Assembly (NCBI GenBank): GCA_900550135.1
Contig: URQO01000023.1
Location: 1 to 27,560, forward strand
Length of the DNA: 27,560 bases
Direction: 5' to 3'
Origin: an uncultured Eubacterium sp.
GTDB taxonomy: Bacteria > Bacillota > Clostridia > Lachnospirales > Lachnospiraceae
Shown here: one piece after another, positions 15,559 to 24,559 of the stretch
Layout: each line of letters starts with the position of its first letter
Numbering within the stretch: position 1 is the first letter of the stretch
Made by a program: the position numbers and the translations under genes
Notes under the pieces: model-generated
Databases searched by the model: none
What the model saw: only the letters and a program-made list of their open reading frames with translations
What the model was told of the DNA's origin: nothing

Positions 15559-15837
15559 GTAGTACAATATTCTGATTATGAAACTCAGTTTTTAAAGAAA
15601 AGAAAGAAAAAATCTTTACAAAACCAGGAAAATGACCTTTGACAAAATTTGAAAAAATCAAAGAAAGTAATAAAAAAGTTCTATAAGATAGCGTCAACAT
15701 TCCATTATATATGGAAAAAATAAAAATATTTCAAGAAAATAATAAACAATAATAAATTGTAATAGATTGTGATAAAAATGTTGCAATCCTGAAAAAATGC
15801 TTTACAATAAAGCACCATAAACAAATTTTTTATAGAT
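15559..15837. other. AT-rich gene-free stretch before the decayed gene
   Basis: No reading frame on either strand here looks like a real gene. Only minor features are visible: a short hairpin TTCCAT/ATGGAA near 15700-15716 and a seven-base hairpin TGCTTTA/TAAAGCA at 15798-15814 without a T tract. It may contain the ruined 5' part of the adjacent pseudogene. Confidence 0.6.
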
Positions 15838-16333
15838 GTGGATAATAACGAAATAATCGTTAGATATAAAACATTAACTATTAATACAGAGAATAACATT
15901 ATCATATATGAATATGTTAAAAACTTATATAACGTTAAATTTGAGGCAGATGATTATGGTAAAGTACAGGGGGATACAGACCAATCTGTAAAATTTAATG
16001 AAACAGTTGAATCGGTTCCAACTTAAAAGCCTGAAAAGGGTTATGAGTTTTTAGGGTGTGAGAAGACAACAGGCAAAGGCACAGTTGCTTATGAAAATCC
16101 TAAATAGGAACTGATGCAACAGAATCACCAATTTACATTAAAGGTTGTAAAACAAATAACGGTGACAAGAACATTATAATTAAGGTTTTAGGAAATGAAA
16201 TCATATTTGTACAAAAAGTATATAAGTCAGGTGAAAAGTTAAAAATTCAATTAAGAATAATGTTTATTTTGCAATGTGTATAACGTTATTATTTGCAGGA
16301 TTTGCATTAATAAAAATCAAAAAAAGAAAATAA
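15838..16333 (+). pseudogene. Decayed repeat-containing cell-surface protein gene
   Basis: Three fragments in successive frames read as the end of one surface protein. Frame 1 (15838-16107) gives VKFEADDYGKVQGDTDQS, then a stop at 16024-16026, then KPEKGYEFLGCEKTTGKG and a second stop at 16105-16107. This has the look of an extracellular beta repeat of the Listeria-Bacteroides/Flg_new type, with the usual W of FLGW changed to C. Frame 3 from about 16107 continues with GTDATESPIYIKG and KVLGNEIIFVQKVYKSGEK, until the frame must shift again near 16255. Frame 2 (16259-16333) then gives a hydrophobic helix and the basic tail KIKKRK, as in C-terminal membrane anchors. No LPXTG is readable. Two in-frame stops and two frame changes show decay. 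The original length is unknown. Confidence 0.7.
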
Positions 16334-16357
16334 TTCATAAAGTATATAAGGAAATAC

Positions 16358-16396
16358 AAGAACTGTTTTACATGTTTGTGGAAAACAGTTCTTTTT
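16358..16396 (+). terminator. Terminator left behind by the decayed surface protein gene
   Basis: AAGAACTGTTTT (16358-16369) and AAAACAGTTCTT (16382-16393) are perfect 12-base arms around a 12-base loop, followed by further T residues. It lies 24 bases after the fossil stop codon and has no other gene to serve. Confidence 0.8.
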
Positions 16397-16581
16397 CCAT
16401 TGTCATGAAAAAAACGGATATTAATTACCATATTCTTTACACCCGGTTAGTGATACTTTAGCAACAATTCTTCTTTTGCAACAGTGCACATAGGAAGTGG
16501 AAAGTTTTTTATATAATAGGAATTTTAAATTAAAATTTTGACACATAAAAAATAATCAAGAAATACATTATATCTGCATGG

Positions 16582-16610
16582 TTGAAAAATGACAATTTTT
16601 GGGGTATAAT
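16582..16610 (+). promoter_or_regulatory. Sigma-A promoter of the leuB-ilvD-ilvB-serC-serA operon
   Basis: TTGAAA (16582-16587) and a perfect TATAAT (16605-16610) are 17 bases apart, leaving a leader of about 60 bases. Between the terminator at 16396 and this promoter I see nothing beyond AT-rich sequence. No T-box, leader peptide or attenuator is evident. Confidence 0.78.
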
Positions 16611-16676
16611 TTTACGAGTTAATATGGATTTTTGTATTCAATATTAAATGAAACCAGAAAGAAAGAAGGATTAACG

Positions 16677-17759
16677 ATGAATTTTAATGTTGCAGTTATT
16701 CCCGGCGATGGTATTGGACCGGAGATAGTCTCTGAAGCAAAAAAAGTACTTGACGTGGTCGGAAATAAATACGGACACAGCTTTAATTACACAGAAGTTG
16801 ACATGGGAGGAGTTTCCATTGACAAACATGGTGTACCTCTTACAGATGAAGCATTGGCTACAGCAAAAGCAAATGATGCTGTATTGCTTGGAGCTGTAGG
16901 TGGTGTGGTCGGAAAGGACAGTTGGTACGAATTGCCACCAAACCTTAGACCGGAAGCTGGACTTCTTGCAATAAGAAAGGGACTTAATCTTTTTGCAAAC
17001 TTAAGACCGGCATATCTTTACAAGGAGTTAAAGGATGCATGTCCACTTAAAGAATCGGTGGCAGATGCAGGTTTTGACATGATTATTGTAAGAGAGTTAA
17101 CAGGAGGTCTTTACTTTGGAGAAAGAAAGACAGAAGAAGTTAACGGAGTCCTTACAGCAACAGATACATTAACATACAATGAAGAAGAAATCAGAAGAAT
17201 TGCAATTAAAGCATTTGAGATAGCAATGAAGAGACGCAAGAGTGTTATCAGCGTTGACAAGTCAAATGTTTTAGACAGTTCAAGACTTTGGGATAAGGTA
17301 GTAAACCAGGTTGCCAAAGATTATCCTGAAGTTACACTTACACATATGCTTGTTGACAACTGTGCAATGCAGTTGGTAAAAGACCCTGCACAGTTTGATG
17401 TGGTTGTTACAGAAAACATGTTTGGTGATATCTTATCAGATGAAGCAAGTATGATTACAGGTTCAATCGGAATGCTTTCATCAGCATCTCTTAGAGAAGA
17501 CAAGTTTGGCATGTATGAACCAAGTCATGGTGCTGCACCTGATATTGCAGGTCAGAATAAAGCAAATCCTATAGCCACAATTTTATCAGCAGCAATGATG
17601 CTTAGATATTCTTTTGATTTGGATAAAGAAGCAGATGCAGTAGAAGCAGCTGTACAGAAAGTATTAGAAGACAATATTCGTACAATAGATATTATGTCAG
17701 AAGGAATGACATTAGTGGGATGCTCTGAAATGGGCGACGAAATAGCAAAGAGAATTTAA
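16677..17759 (+). CDS. leuB: 3-isopropylmalate dehydrogenase
   Basis: An NAD-dependent oxidative decarboxylase for the third step of leucine synthesis. The 360 residues fit the family. Diagnostic segments are VIPGDGIGPEIVSEA at the N-terminus, RPAYLYKELKDACPLK, the VRELTGGLYFGER substrate loop, SVDKSNVLDSSRLW, MLVDNCAMQL and the NAD-binding EPSHGAAPDIAGQNKANP. Here the family TGG loop is kept, separating it from isocitrate dehydrogenase. ATG 16677 follows AAGAAGGA; an in-frame ATG at 16632 would add 15 residues without family support. leuA and leuCD are not in the window. The stop codon is 18 bases before the ilvD start. Confidence 0.95.
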   Translation: MNFNVAVIPGDGIGPEIVSEAKKVLDVVGNKYGHSFNYTEVDMGGVSIDKHGVPLTDEALATAKANDAVLLGAVGGVVGKDSWYELPPNLRPEAGLLAIRKGLNLFANLRPAYLYKELKDACPLKESVADAGFDMIIVRELTGGLYFGERKTEEVNGVLTATDTLTYNEEEIRRIAIKAFEIAMKRRKSVISVDKSNVLDSSRLWDKVVNQVAKDYPEVTLTHMLVDNCAMQLVKDPAQFDVVVTENMFGDILSDEASMITGSIGMLSSASLREDKFGMYEPSHGAAPDIAGQNKANPIATILSAAMMLRYSFDLDKEADAVEAAVQKVLEDNIRTIDIMSEGMTLVGCSEMGDEIAKRI

Positions 17760-17777
17760 TTGTATATGGAGGTTATT

Positions 17778-19445
17778 ATGAAGAGTGATTCAGTTAAAAC
17801 AGGAATTCAGCAGGCACCACACAGATCATTATTCAATGCTCTTGGTATGACTGAAGAAGAACTTGCAAAACCTTTAGTTGGTATTGTTTGTTCTTACAAT
17901 GAAATCGTTCCGGGTCATATGAATCTGGACAAAATAGCACAGGCAGTAAAGATGGGTGTTGCCATGGCAGGTGGTACACCAATTATGTTCCCGGCTATTG
18001 CAGTATGTGATGGTATTGCAATGGGACATGAGGGAATGAAATATTCATTAGTTACAAGAGACCTAATTGCTGACTCAACAGAGTGTATGGCTTTGGCTCA
18101 TCAGTTTGATGCGTTGGTTATGATTCCAAACTGTGACAAAAACGTACCGGGACTTTTAATGGCAGCTGCCAGAGTCAATGTTCCAACAGTATTTGTTTCA
18201 GGCGGCCCAATGCTTGCCGGTCATGTACATGGCAGAAAAAGAAGTCTTTCATCAATGTTTGAGGCAGTTGGAGCAAACGCTGCAGGAAAGATGACTCTTG
18301 ATGATGTAAAAGAATTTGAAGAAAAAGTTTGTCCTACATGTGGTTCATGTTCAGGTATGTATACAGCAAACTCAATGAACTGTTTAACAGAAGCACTTGG
18401 TATGGGACTTAAAGGAAATGGTACAATTCCTGCTGTTTATTCAGAAAGAATCAAGCTTGCAAAACATGCAGGAATGGCAGTTATGGATATGTACAATAAA
18501 AATATAAGACCAAGAGATATTATGACAAAGGATGCAATTTTAAATGCATTAACAGTAGATATGGCACTTGGATGTTCAACAAATAGTATGTTACATCTTC
18601 CTGCTATTGCACATGAAATCGGATTCGATTTTGATATTTCATTTGCAAATGAAATTAGTGCAAAAACACCTAACTTATGTCATTTAGCACCGGCAGGTCC
18701 TACATACATGGAAGATCTTAACGAAGCAGGTGGCGTATATGCAGTTATGAATGAGTTAAGTGAACTTGGTTTATTACATGAAGATTGTATGACAGTTACA
18801 GGAAAGACTGTAGGAGAAAATATTAAGGGATGTGTAAACAAGAACCCTGAAGTAATAAGACCATTAGACAATCCGTATAGTAAAACAGGTGGTCTTGCAG
18901 TTCTTAAAGGAAATCTTGCACCTGACGGATCAGTTGTTAAGCGTTCAGCAGTTGCTGATTCAATGATGGTACATGAAGGTCCTGCAAGAGTATTTGAATG
19001 TGAAGAAGATGCCATTGTAGCAATCAAAGGTGGAAAGATTGTTGACGGTGATGTTGTGGTTATCAGATATGAAGGACCAAAGGGTGGTCCGGGTATGAGA
19101 GAAATGTTAAATCCTACATCAGCTATTGCAGGTATGGGACTTGGCGAAACAGTTGCTCTTATTACAGATGGTAGATTCTCAGGAGCTTCAAGAGGTGCAT
19201 CTATTGGACATGTTTCACCTGAAGCAGCTGTGGGTGGACCTATTGCATTGGTTGAAGAAGGAGATATTATTAAGATTAATATTCCTGAAATGACATTAAA
19301 TGTAGATGTATCTGACGAAGAAATGGCAAAAAGAAAAGAAAAATGGCAGCCAAGAGAACCTAAGGTTACAACAGGTTATCTTGCAAGATATGCATCAATG
19401 GTTACATCAGGTAACAAGGGTGCTACATTAGAGATAAATAAATAA
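17778..19445 (+). CDS. ilvD: Dihydroxy-acid dehydratase
   Basis: An iron-sulfur dehydratase common to valine, isoleucine and leucine synthesis. The 555 residues are normal for the shorter bacterial form. C38 (VCSYNE), C119 (PNCDKNVPG) and C191 (CGSCSGMYTANSMNCL) correspond to the cluster-binding cysteines of the family. GGRFSG-like sequence (DGRFSGASRGASIGHVSPEA) marks the C-terminal active-site part. ATG 17778 is preferred over TTG 17760 or ATG 17766 because GGAGG (17768-17772) lies five bases before it. Spacing to leuB and to ilvB (19 bases) is that of one transcript. Such enzymes are oxygen sensitive, in keeping with an anaerobe. Confidence 0.96.
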   Translation: MKSDSVKTGIQQAPHRSLFNALGMTEEELAKPLVGIVCSYNEIVPGHMNLDKIAQAVKMGVAMAGGTPIMFPAIAVCDGIAMGHEGMKYSLVTRDLIADSTECMALAHQFDALVMIPNCDKNVPGLLMAAARVNVPTVFVSGGPMLAGHVHGRKRSLSSMFEAVGANAAGKMTLDDVKEFEEKVCPTCGSCSGMYTANSMNCLTEALGMGLKGNGTIPAVYSERIKLAKHAGMAVMDMYNKNIRPRDIMTKDAILNALTVDMALGCSTNSMLHLPAIAHEIGFDFDISFANEISAKTPNLCHLAPAGPTYMEDLNEAGGVYAVMNELSELGLLHEDCMTVTGKTVGENIKGCVNKNPEVIRPLDNPYSKTGGLAVLKGNLAPDGSVVKRSAVADSMMVHEGPARVFECEEDAIVAIKGGKIVDGDVVVIRYEGPKGGPGMREMLNPTSAIAGMGLGETVALITDGRFSGASRGASIGHVSPEAAVGGPIALVEEGDIIKINIPEMTLNVDVSDEEMAKRKEKWQPREPKVTTGYLARYASMVTSGNKGATLEINK

Positions 19446-19464
19446 AAAAAGTGAGGGAGATATT

Positions 19465-21156
19465 ATGATATTAAACGGTTCACAGATTGTTATTGAATGT
19501 TTAAAAGAACAAGGGGTAGATACTGTTTTCGGATATCCGGGAGGAACAATATTAAATATTTATGATGAACTTTACAAAAATTCAGACGATATTAATCATA
19601 TTCTTGTTTCTCATGAACAGGGTGCTGCACATGCAGCTGACGGATATGCCCGTTCAACAGGAAAAGTTGGTGTATGTATGGCCACATCAGGTCCGGGAGC
19701 CACAAACCTTGTTACAGGTATTGCAACAGCTTACATGGATTCGGTTCCTGTTGTTGCAATTACAGCAAACGTTGCAAAATCAGGTCTTGGAAAAGATTCA
19801 TTTCAGGAAATTGATATTGTTGGTGCAACAATGCCAATTACAAAGCATAACTTTATTGTAAAGGAAATTGAAGACCTTGCTCCAACACTTAGAAAAGCCT
19901 TTAAGATTGCTAAAAGTGGAAGACCGGGTCCTGTATTAGTTGATATTACAAAAGACGTTACAGCAAACAAAATTGATTTTACAAGTAAAGAACCGGAAGA
20001 AATTAAGAGATATACACAGGATATTACTGAAGATGATTTAAATACAGTTGCAGAAATGATTAAGGCATCTGAAAAACCATTTATTTTAGTTGGTGGTGGT
20101 TCAGTTATTTCAGAAGCTGATAATGAAGTAAGAGAGTTTGCAGAGTTAGTTGATGCTCCTGTATGTGATTCACTTATGGGTAAGGGCGCATTTGACGGTG
20201 ACAATGAAAGATATACAGGCATGATTGGTATGCATGGTACAAAAGCATCAAACTTTGGTGTGACTGAATGTGATTTACTTTTAGTTCTTGGTGCAAGATT
20301 CTCAGACAGAGTTATTGGAAATGCAAAGGCATTTGCTGATAATGCAAATGTTGTACATATTGATGTTGATCCATCAGAAATCAACAAAAATATTAAAGCT
20401 GATGCAAGTATTATTGGTGATATTAAAGAAGTATTGTTGAGACTTAATAAGAAGTTCGACAAACAGAACCATCCACAGTGGATGAAACACATTAAAGAAT
20501 TAAAAGAAAAATATCCACTTTATTTGGACAAATCAAAACTTACAGGTCCGGCTGTTATTGATTCACTTTACAATATCACAAAGGGTGAAGCAATTGTTAC
20601 AACTGACGTTGGACAGCATCAAATGTGGGCTGCACAGTTCTACAAATATCACAGATCAAGACAGCTTATCACATCAGGTGGACTTGGTACCATGGGATAT
20701 GGTGTTGGTGCATGTATCGGTGCAAAGATGGGCAACAAAGACAAAGTTTGCGTAAATATTGCAGGCGATGGTTGCTTTAGAATGAATATGAACGAGATTG
20801 CTACAGCAACAAGATACAATATTCCAATTATTCAGATTGTTATTAACAACCATGTGCTTGGTATGGTTAGACAGTGGCAGACATTATTTTATGGAAAGAG
20901 ATATTCAAACACAGTTCTTAACGATTCGGTTGATTTTGTTAAGATTGCCGAAGGTATGGGAGCAAAGGCATACCGAGTTACAACTGTTGAAGAGTTTGAA
21001 GCAGCTTTAAAGGATGCTATTGCAATGGATATTCCATGTGTTATTGATGCACAAATCGATGAAGATGATAAGGTATTCCCAATGGTTCCTGCCAACACAG
21101 CTATTAGCGAAGTATTCTCAGAAGAGGATTTGGCAGCTAAAGGATACGATTGTTAA
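19465..21156 (+). CDS. ilvB: Acetolactate synthase, catalytic large subunit
   Basis: A thiamine diphosphate and FAD enzyme that makes acetolactate or acetohydroxybutyrate at the start of branched-chain amino acid synthesis. The 563 residues fit the catalytic subunit. E51 in HEQGAAHAADGYAR is the catalytic glutamate. SGGLGTMGYGVGACIGAK and the TPP motif starting GDG at 434-436 and ending with IVINN are complete. The biosynthetic rather than catabolic (AlsS) form is inferred from its place behind leuB and ilvD and from the family hallmarks. No ilvN regulatory subunit gene follows; serC comes next after 56 bases without a terminator. The start follows GAGGGAG. Confidence 0.94.
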   Translation: MILNGSQIVIECLKEQGVDTVFGYPGGTILNIYDELYKNSDDINHILVSHEQGAAHAADGYARSTGKVGVCMATSGPGATNLVTGIATAYMDSVPVVAITANVAKSGLGKDSFQEIDIVGATMPITKHNFIVKEIEDLAPTLRKAFKIAKSGRPGPVLVDITKDVTANKIDFTSKEPEEIKRYTQDITEDDLNTVAEMIKASEKPFILVGGGSVISEADNEVREFAELVDAPVCDSLMGKGAFDGDNERYTGMIGMHGTKASNFGVTECDLLLVLGARFSDRVIGNAKAFADNANVVHIDVDPSEINKNIKADASIIGDIKEVLLRLNKKFDKQNHPQWMKHIKELKEKYPLYLDKSKLTGPAVIDSLYNITKGEAIVTTDVGQHQMWAAQFYKYHRSRQLITSGGLGTMGYGVGACIGAKMGNKDKVCVNIAGDGCFRMNMNEIATATRYNIPIIQIVINNHVLGMVRQWQTLFYGKRYSNTVLNDSVDFVKIAEGMGAKAYRVTTVEEFEAALKDAIAMDIPCVIDAQIDEDDKVFPMVPANTAISEVFSEEDLAAKGYDC

Positions 21157-21212
21157 TTTAAATAAAAAAGTATTATGAAAGAATATAAGCAGATTTTGGA
21201 GGTAAAATAAAA

Positions 21213-22295
21213 ATGGCTAGAGTATATAATTTCTCAGCAGGTCCGGCTGTATTACCGGAAGAAGTATTAAAAGAAGCAGCAGATGAAATGCTTGATTACA
21301 AGGGAACAGGAATGAGCGTAATGGAAATGAGTCATCGTTCACAGGCATTCCAGCAGATTATTGATGAAGCAGAACAGGATATTAGGGATTTGATGAATAT
21401 TCCTGACAATTACAAAGTATTATTCTTACAGGGTGGAGCATCACAGCAGTTTGCTGCTGTTCCAATGAACTTAAAGAAGAATGGTAAGGCTGCATATATT
21501 GTTACAGGTCAGTGGGCTAAGAAAGCAGCTGCTGAAGCTGAAAAGTATGTAGAAGTTGATAGAGTTGCATCGTCAGCAGATAAGACATTCTCATATATTC
21601 CTGATTGTAGTGATTTAGACATTGCAGATGATGTTGATTATGTATATATTTGTGAAAATAATACAATTTATGGAACAAAATATCACACACTTCCAAACAC
21701 AAAAGGACATACATTAGTAGCTGATGTTTCATCATGTTTCTTGTCAGAACCTATTGATGTTGAAAAGTATGGTGTGATATATGGTGGCGTTCAGAAGAAC
21801 GTTGGTCCTGCAGGTGTTGTTATTGCAATTATTAGAGAAGATTTGATACCTGAAGAGGTTGACAGCACAGTTCCAACTATGCTTGCATGGAAAACACAGG
21901 CAGATGCAGGTTCTCTTTACAATACACCTCCATGCTATGGTATTTACATTTGTGGCAAGGTATTTAAGTGGATTAAGAAGATGGGTGGCCTTGAAGCAAT
22001 GAAGAAACATAATGAAGAAAAGGCTAAAATTCTTTATGATTACTTAGACAGCAGCAAATTATTTAAGGGAACAGTTGTAAAAGAAGACAGATCTCTTATG
22101 AACGTTCCATTTGTAACAGGTGACAAAGATTTAGATGCTAAGTTTGTTGCTGAAGCAAAGGCTGCAGGTCTTGAAAATTTAAAAGGACACAGAACAGTTG
22201 GTGGTATGAGAGCAAGTATTTACAATGCTATGCCAACTGAAGGTGTAAAGGCATTAGTAGAATTTATGAAGAAATTCGAAGAAGAAAACGCTTAA
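21213..22295 (+). CDS. serC: Phosphoserine aminotransferase
   Basis: A PLP aminotransferase that converts 3-phosphohydroxypyruvate to phosphoserine, the second step of serine synthesis, and may also act in vitamin B6 synthesis. The 360 residues are typical. YNFSAGPAVLPEEVL is the family start, HRSQAF lies at 41-46, and the PLP lysine is K195 in GGVQKNVGPAGV. The C-terminal GHRTVGGMRASIYNAMP contains the phosphate-binding HRXXGGXRASXYNA pattern. GGAGG lies ten bases before the start. It follows ilvB with no terminator and is probably in the same operon. serB, the phosphatase, is not here. Confidence 0.97.
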   Translation: MARVYNFSAGPAVLPEEVLKEAADEMLDYKGTGMSVMEMSHRSQAFQQIIDEAEQDIRDLMNIPDNYKVLFLQGGASQQFAAVPMNLKKNGKAAYIVTGQWAKKAAAEAEKYVEVDRVASSADKTFSYIPDCSDLDIADDVDYVYICENNTIYGTKYHTLPNTKGHTLVADVSSCFLSEPIDVEKYGVIYGGVQKNVGPAGVVIAIIREDLIPEEVDSTVPTMLAWKTQADAGSLYNTPPCYGIYICGKVFKWIKKMGGLEAMKKHNEEKAKILYDYLDSSKLFKGTVVKEDRSLMNVPFVTGDKDLDAKFVAEAKAAGLENLKGHRTVGGMRASIYNAMPTEGVKALVEFMKKFEEENA

Positions 22296-22362
22296 TATTT
22301 TGAATTAATAAGGTTGGATTGTAATACAATCTTATTAAAAATGTATATGGAGGAACATAAAA

Positions 22363-23526
22363 ATGACAAAAGTAAATTGCTTAAATCCTATTTCAAAGTT
22401 AGGACTTAACAAATTAAATGATAATTATGAAATCGTAGATGATTTTAAGGATGCAGATGTAGCACTTGTAAGAAGTGCTTCAATGCATGATTTGGATTTA
22501 CCTGAAAGCTTACTTGCAGTTGCAAGAGCCGGTGCAGGTGTAAACAATATCCCACTTGACAAATGTGCTGAGAACGGTGTTGTTGTATTTAACACACCAG
22601 GTGCAAATGCAAATGGTGTAAAGGAACTTGTTTTAGCAGGTATGTTACTTGCATCAAGAGATATTATCGGTGGAAATAAGTGGGTTGACGAAAACACTGA
22701 CAATGACAATATCAGCAAAGATATGGAAAAAGCAAAGAAAAACTTTGCAGGAAATGAAATCAAAGGAAAGAAACTTGGTATCATTGGTCTTGGAGCAATA
22801 GGTAGATTGGTAGCAAATATGGCTGTTTCAATGGGTATGGAAGTATATGGAACTGATCCATTTCTTTCTGTAGAAGGAGCTCTTAGCTTAAAGAGAGCTG
22901 TTCACGTTGTACCAACAAGAGAAGAGATTTTCAAAGAATGTGATTTTATTACAGTACATACACCTCTTCTTGATGATACAAAGGAAATGATTAATAAAGA
23001 TTCAATCGCTATGATGAAGGACGGAGTAGTAGTTCTTAACTTTGCAAGAGATTTACTTGTATGTGATGATGACATGATTGAAGCTTTGGCATCCGGCAAG
23101 GTAAAACGTTATGTAACAGATTTCCCAAATCCAAAGGTTGCAGGCGTTAAGGGTGTTATTGCTACACCACATTTAGGAGCATCAACAGCTGAATCAGAAG
23201 ACAACTGTGCTATCATGGCAGTTGAAGAAATTATGGATTTTGTTGAAAATGGCAACATTAAGAATTCTGTAAACTATCCTGCAGCAACACTTGGTGTATG
23301 TGATAAGGTAAGCAGAGTAACAATTTGCCACAAAAATATTCCTAACATGATTGGTCAGTTGTCATCAACAGTAGCTGCTGAAGGCGTAAATGTAGCTGAT
23401 ATGGTTGACAAGTCAAAAGGAGAATTTGCATATGCTATTCTTGATTTAGATCATGAAGTAACTGATGCATTAATTGAAAAATTAAATGCTGTTGATGGTG
23501 TTATTAAAGTTAGAGTAGTAAAATAA
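22363..23526 (+). CDS. serA: D-3-phosphoglycerate dehydrogenase, short ACT-containing form
   Basis: An NAD-dependent dehydrogenase for the first step of serine synthesis. The 387 residues are shorter than the 410-530 of common SerA proteins. The nucleotide-binding GLGAIGRL is at 142-149, the family RAGAGVNNI at 55-63, and the catalytic histidine at H270 in ATPHLGAST. Residues from about 315 to the end form an ACT domain that may sense serine. In NFARDLLV (226-233) the usual NXARGG glycine pair is replaced by D and L, so this belongs to a divergent anaerobe subgroup. The serC-serA gap of 67 bases holds a small hairpin (about 22307-22335) without a T tract. A terminator closes the operon. Confidence 0.93.
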   Translation: MTKVNCLNPISKLGLNKLNDNYEIVDDFKDADVALVRSASMHDLDLPESLLAVARAGAGVNNIPLDKCAENGVVVFNTPGANANGVKELVLAGMLLASRDIIGGNKWVDENTDNDNISKDMEKAKKNFAGNEIKGKKLGIIGLGAIGRLVANMAVSMGMEVYGTDPFLSVEGALSLKRAVHVVPTREEIFKECDFITVHTPLLDDTKEMINKDSIAMMKDGVVVLNFARDLLVCDDDMIEALASGKVKRYVTDFPNPKVAGVKGVIATPHLGASTAESEDNCAIMAVEEIMDFVENGNIKNSVNYPAATLGVCDKVSRVTICHKNIPNMIGQLSSTVAAEGVNVADMVDKSKGEFAYAILDLDHEVTDALIEKLNAVDGVIKVRVVK

Positions 23527-23555
23527 TAAATGCAGTAGATTTAAACTAAATAGAT

Positions 23556-23582
23556 AAAAGAGGCTAATAAATAGCCTCTTTT
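23556..23582 (+). terminator. Rho-independent terminator of the leuB-serA operon
   Basis: AAAAGAGGCTA (23556-23566) and TAGCCTCTTTT (23572-23582) are perfect 11-base arms around a five-base loop. The T tract is part of the 3' arm and is short. Confidence 0.82.
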
Positions 23583-23600
23583 GTAATATGGAGAAATACT

Positions 23601-24494
23601 ATGAATTTTTTTCTAGCCAGTGATATAAGTAATGAAATAAGTGAGAAAGTAAGTGAAAATAACGTTGAAAATTTAAAGAAAGTCTCAAGCCTTTTTGATA
23701 ATTTTACAGAAAAAATTATTGATTTCGGTTTAAACATTATTAATGCAATTATTTTGTTTATTATTGGAAAAATTGTAATTAAAATAATGAGAAAAATCGC
23801 AAAGAAAATATTAAATAAAACAAGTGCTGACACAGCTGTTATAAAGTTTGTAGATTCTATTGTTAAAATTGTAGGCTATTTTATATTGTTTATAGTTATA
23901 TGTGCTGAAATTGGAATAGAAACAACATCTTTTATTACTTTACTTGGTAGTGCGGGAGTTGCTGTAGGTTTGGCATTGCAGGGAAGTTTGTCCAATTTTG
24001 CAGGAGGTGTTTTGATTCTTCTTACAAAGCCTTTTAAAACCGGTGATTATGTCAAAATACTTGGTGAAGAAGGTATTGTAAAGAAAATTGACATTATATA
24101 TACCACAATTACAAAATATGACAACACTATTGTAAAATGTCCAAATGGTGATGTTACAAAAAATGTAATTGTAAATTATTCAAATGAAAATGGTAAACGT
24201 GTCGACGTAAAGTTTTCAATTCATTACGAAAATGATATTGAAAAGGCAAAGAAAATAGCCCTGGATGTAGTAAAACAATGTCCATATGTAGATGAAAATG
24301 ATGAGCGAAATGATATAGTTGTTGTAAGTTTAGCAGATAGTGGAGTAGAGATGGAGACTAGAGCATGGGTGGATACACCTGATTATTGGAATGCTTTTTA
24401 TTATCTTACTGAAACTATAAAAGTTGTACTTGAGAAAAATGATATTGTTATTCCGTATAATCAATTGGAAGTTCACATAAGTAACAATAATTAA
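23601..24494 (+). CDS. mscS: Small-conductance mechanosensitive channel, MscS family
   Basis: A 297-residue membrane channel that releases solutes during osmotic down-shock. Three membrane segments are seen at about 45-68, 85-108 and 110-140. The third is the pore-lining helix, recognisable by LLGSAGVAVGLALQGSLSNF followed by the hallmark AGGVLILLTKPFKTGDYV. The rest forms the cytosolic beta and alpha/beta vestibule, ending in NDIVIPYNQLEVHI. The polar first 35 residues are unusual in composition (many E, N, S) and may be a periplasmic lead. ATG 23601 follows ATGGAGAAATAC. It lies right after the serA terminator, so it likely has its own promoter, which I could not place with confidence. Confidence 0.94.
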   Translation: MNFFLASDISNEISEKVSENNVENLKKVSSLFDNFTEKIIDFGLNIINAIILFIIGKIVIKIMRKIAKKILNKTSADTAVIKFVDSIVKIVGYFILFIVICAEIGIETTSFITLLGSAGVAVGLALQGSLSNFAGGVLILLTKPFKTGDYVKILGEEGIVKKIDIIYTTITKYDNTIVKCPNGDVTKNVIVNYSNENGKRVDVKFSIHYENDIEKAKKIALDVVKQCPYVDENDERNDIVVVSLADSGVEMETRAWVDTPDYWNAFYYLTETIKVVLEKNDIVIPYNQLEVHISNNN

Positions 24495-24559
24495 AGTAAA
24501 TAATATTAAAAATAATTAAAAGTAGTAAAATATATTTAAGAAAAAAAGGGTGGAGAGAA

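Noticed and set aside
15705..15905. A hydrophobic 66-codon minus-strand open frame.
   Set aside because: AT-rich chance frame with no ribosome binding site or recognisable pattern.
16276..16461. A 61-codon plus-strand open frame after the fossil gene.
   Set aside because: It runs through the terminator hairpin and has no ribosome binding site; its first part is the fossil anchor in a wrong frame.
19803..20492. A 229-codon open frame on the minus strand.
   Set aside because: It lies wholly antisense to ilvB, is rich in S and L as expected from the complement of this codon usage, and has no family resemblance.
22425..22784. A minus-strand open frame of 119 codons within serA.
   Set aside because: Antisense shadow of the well-supported serA gene with low-complexity composition.
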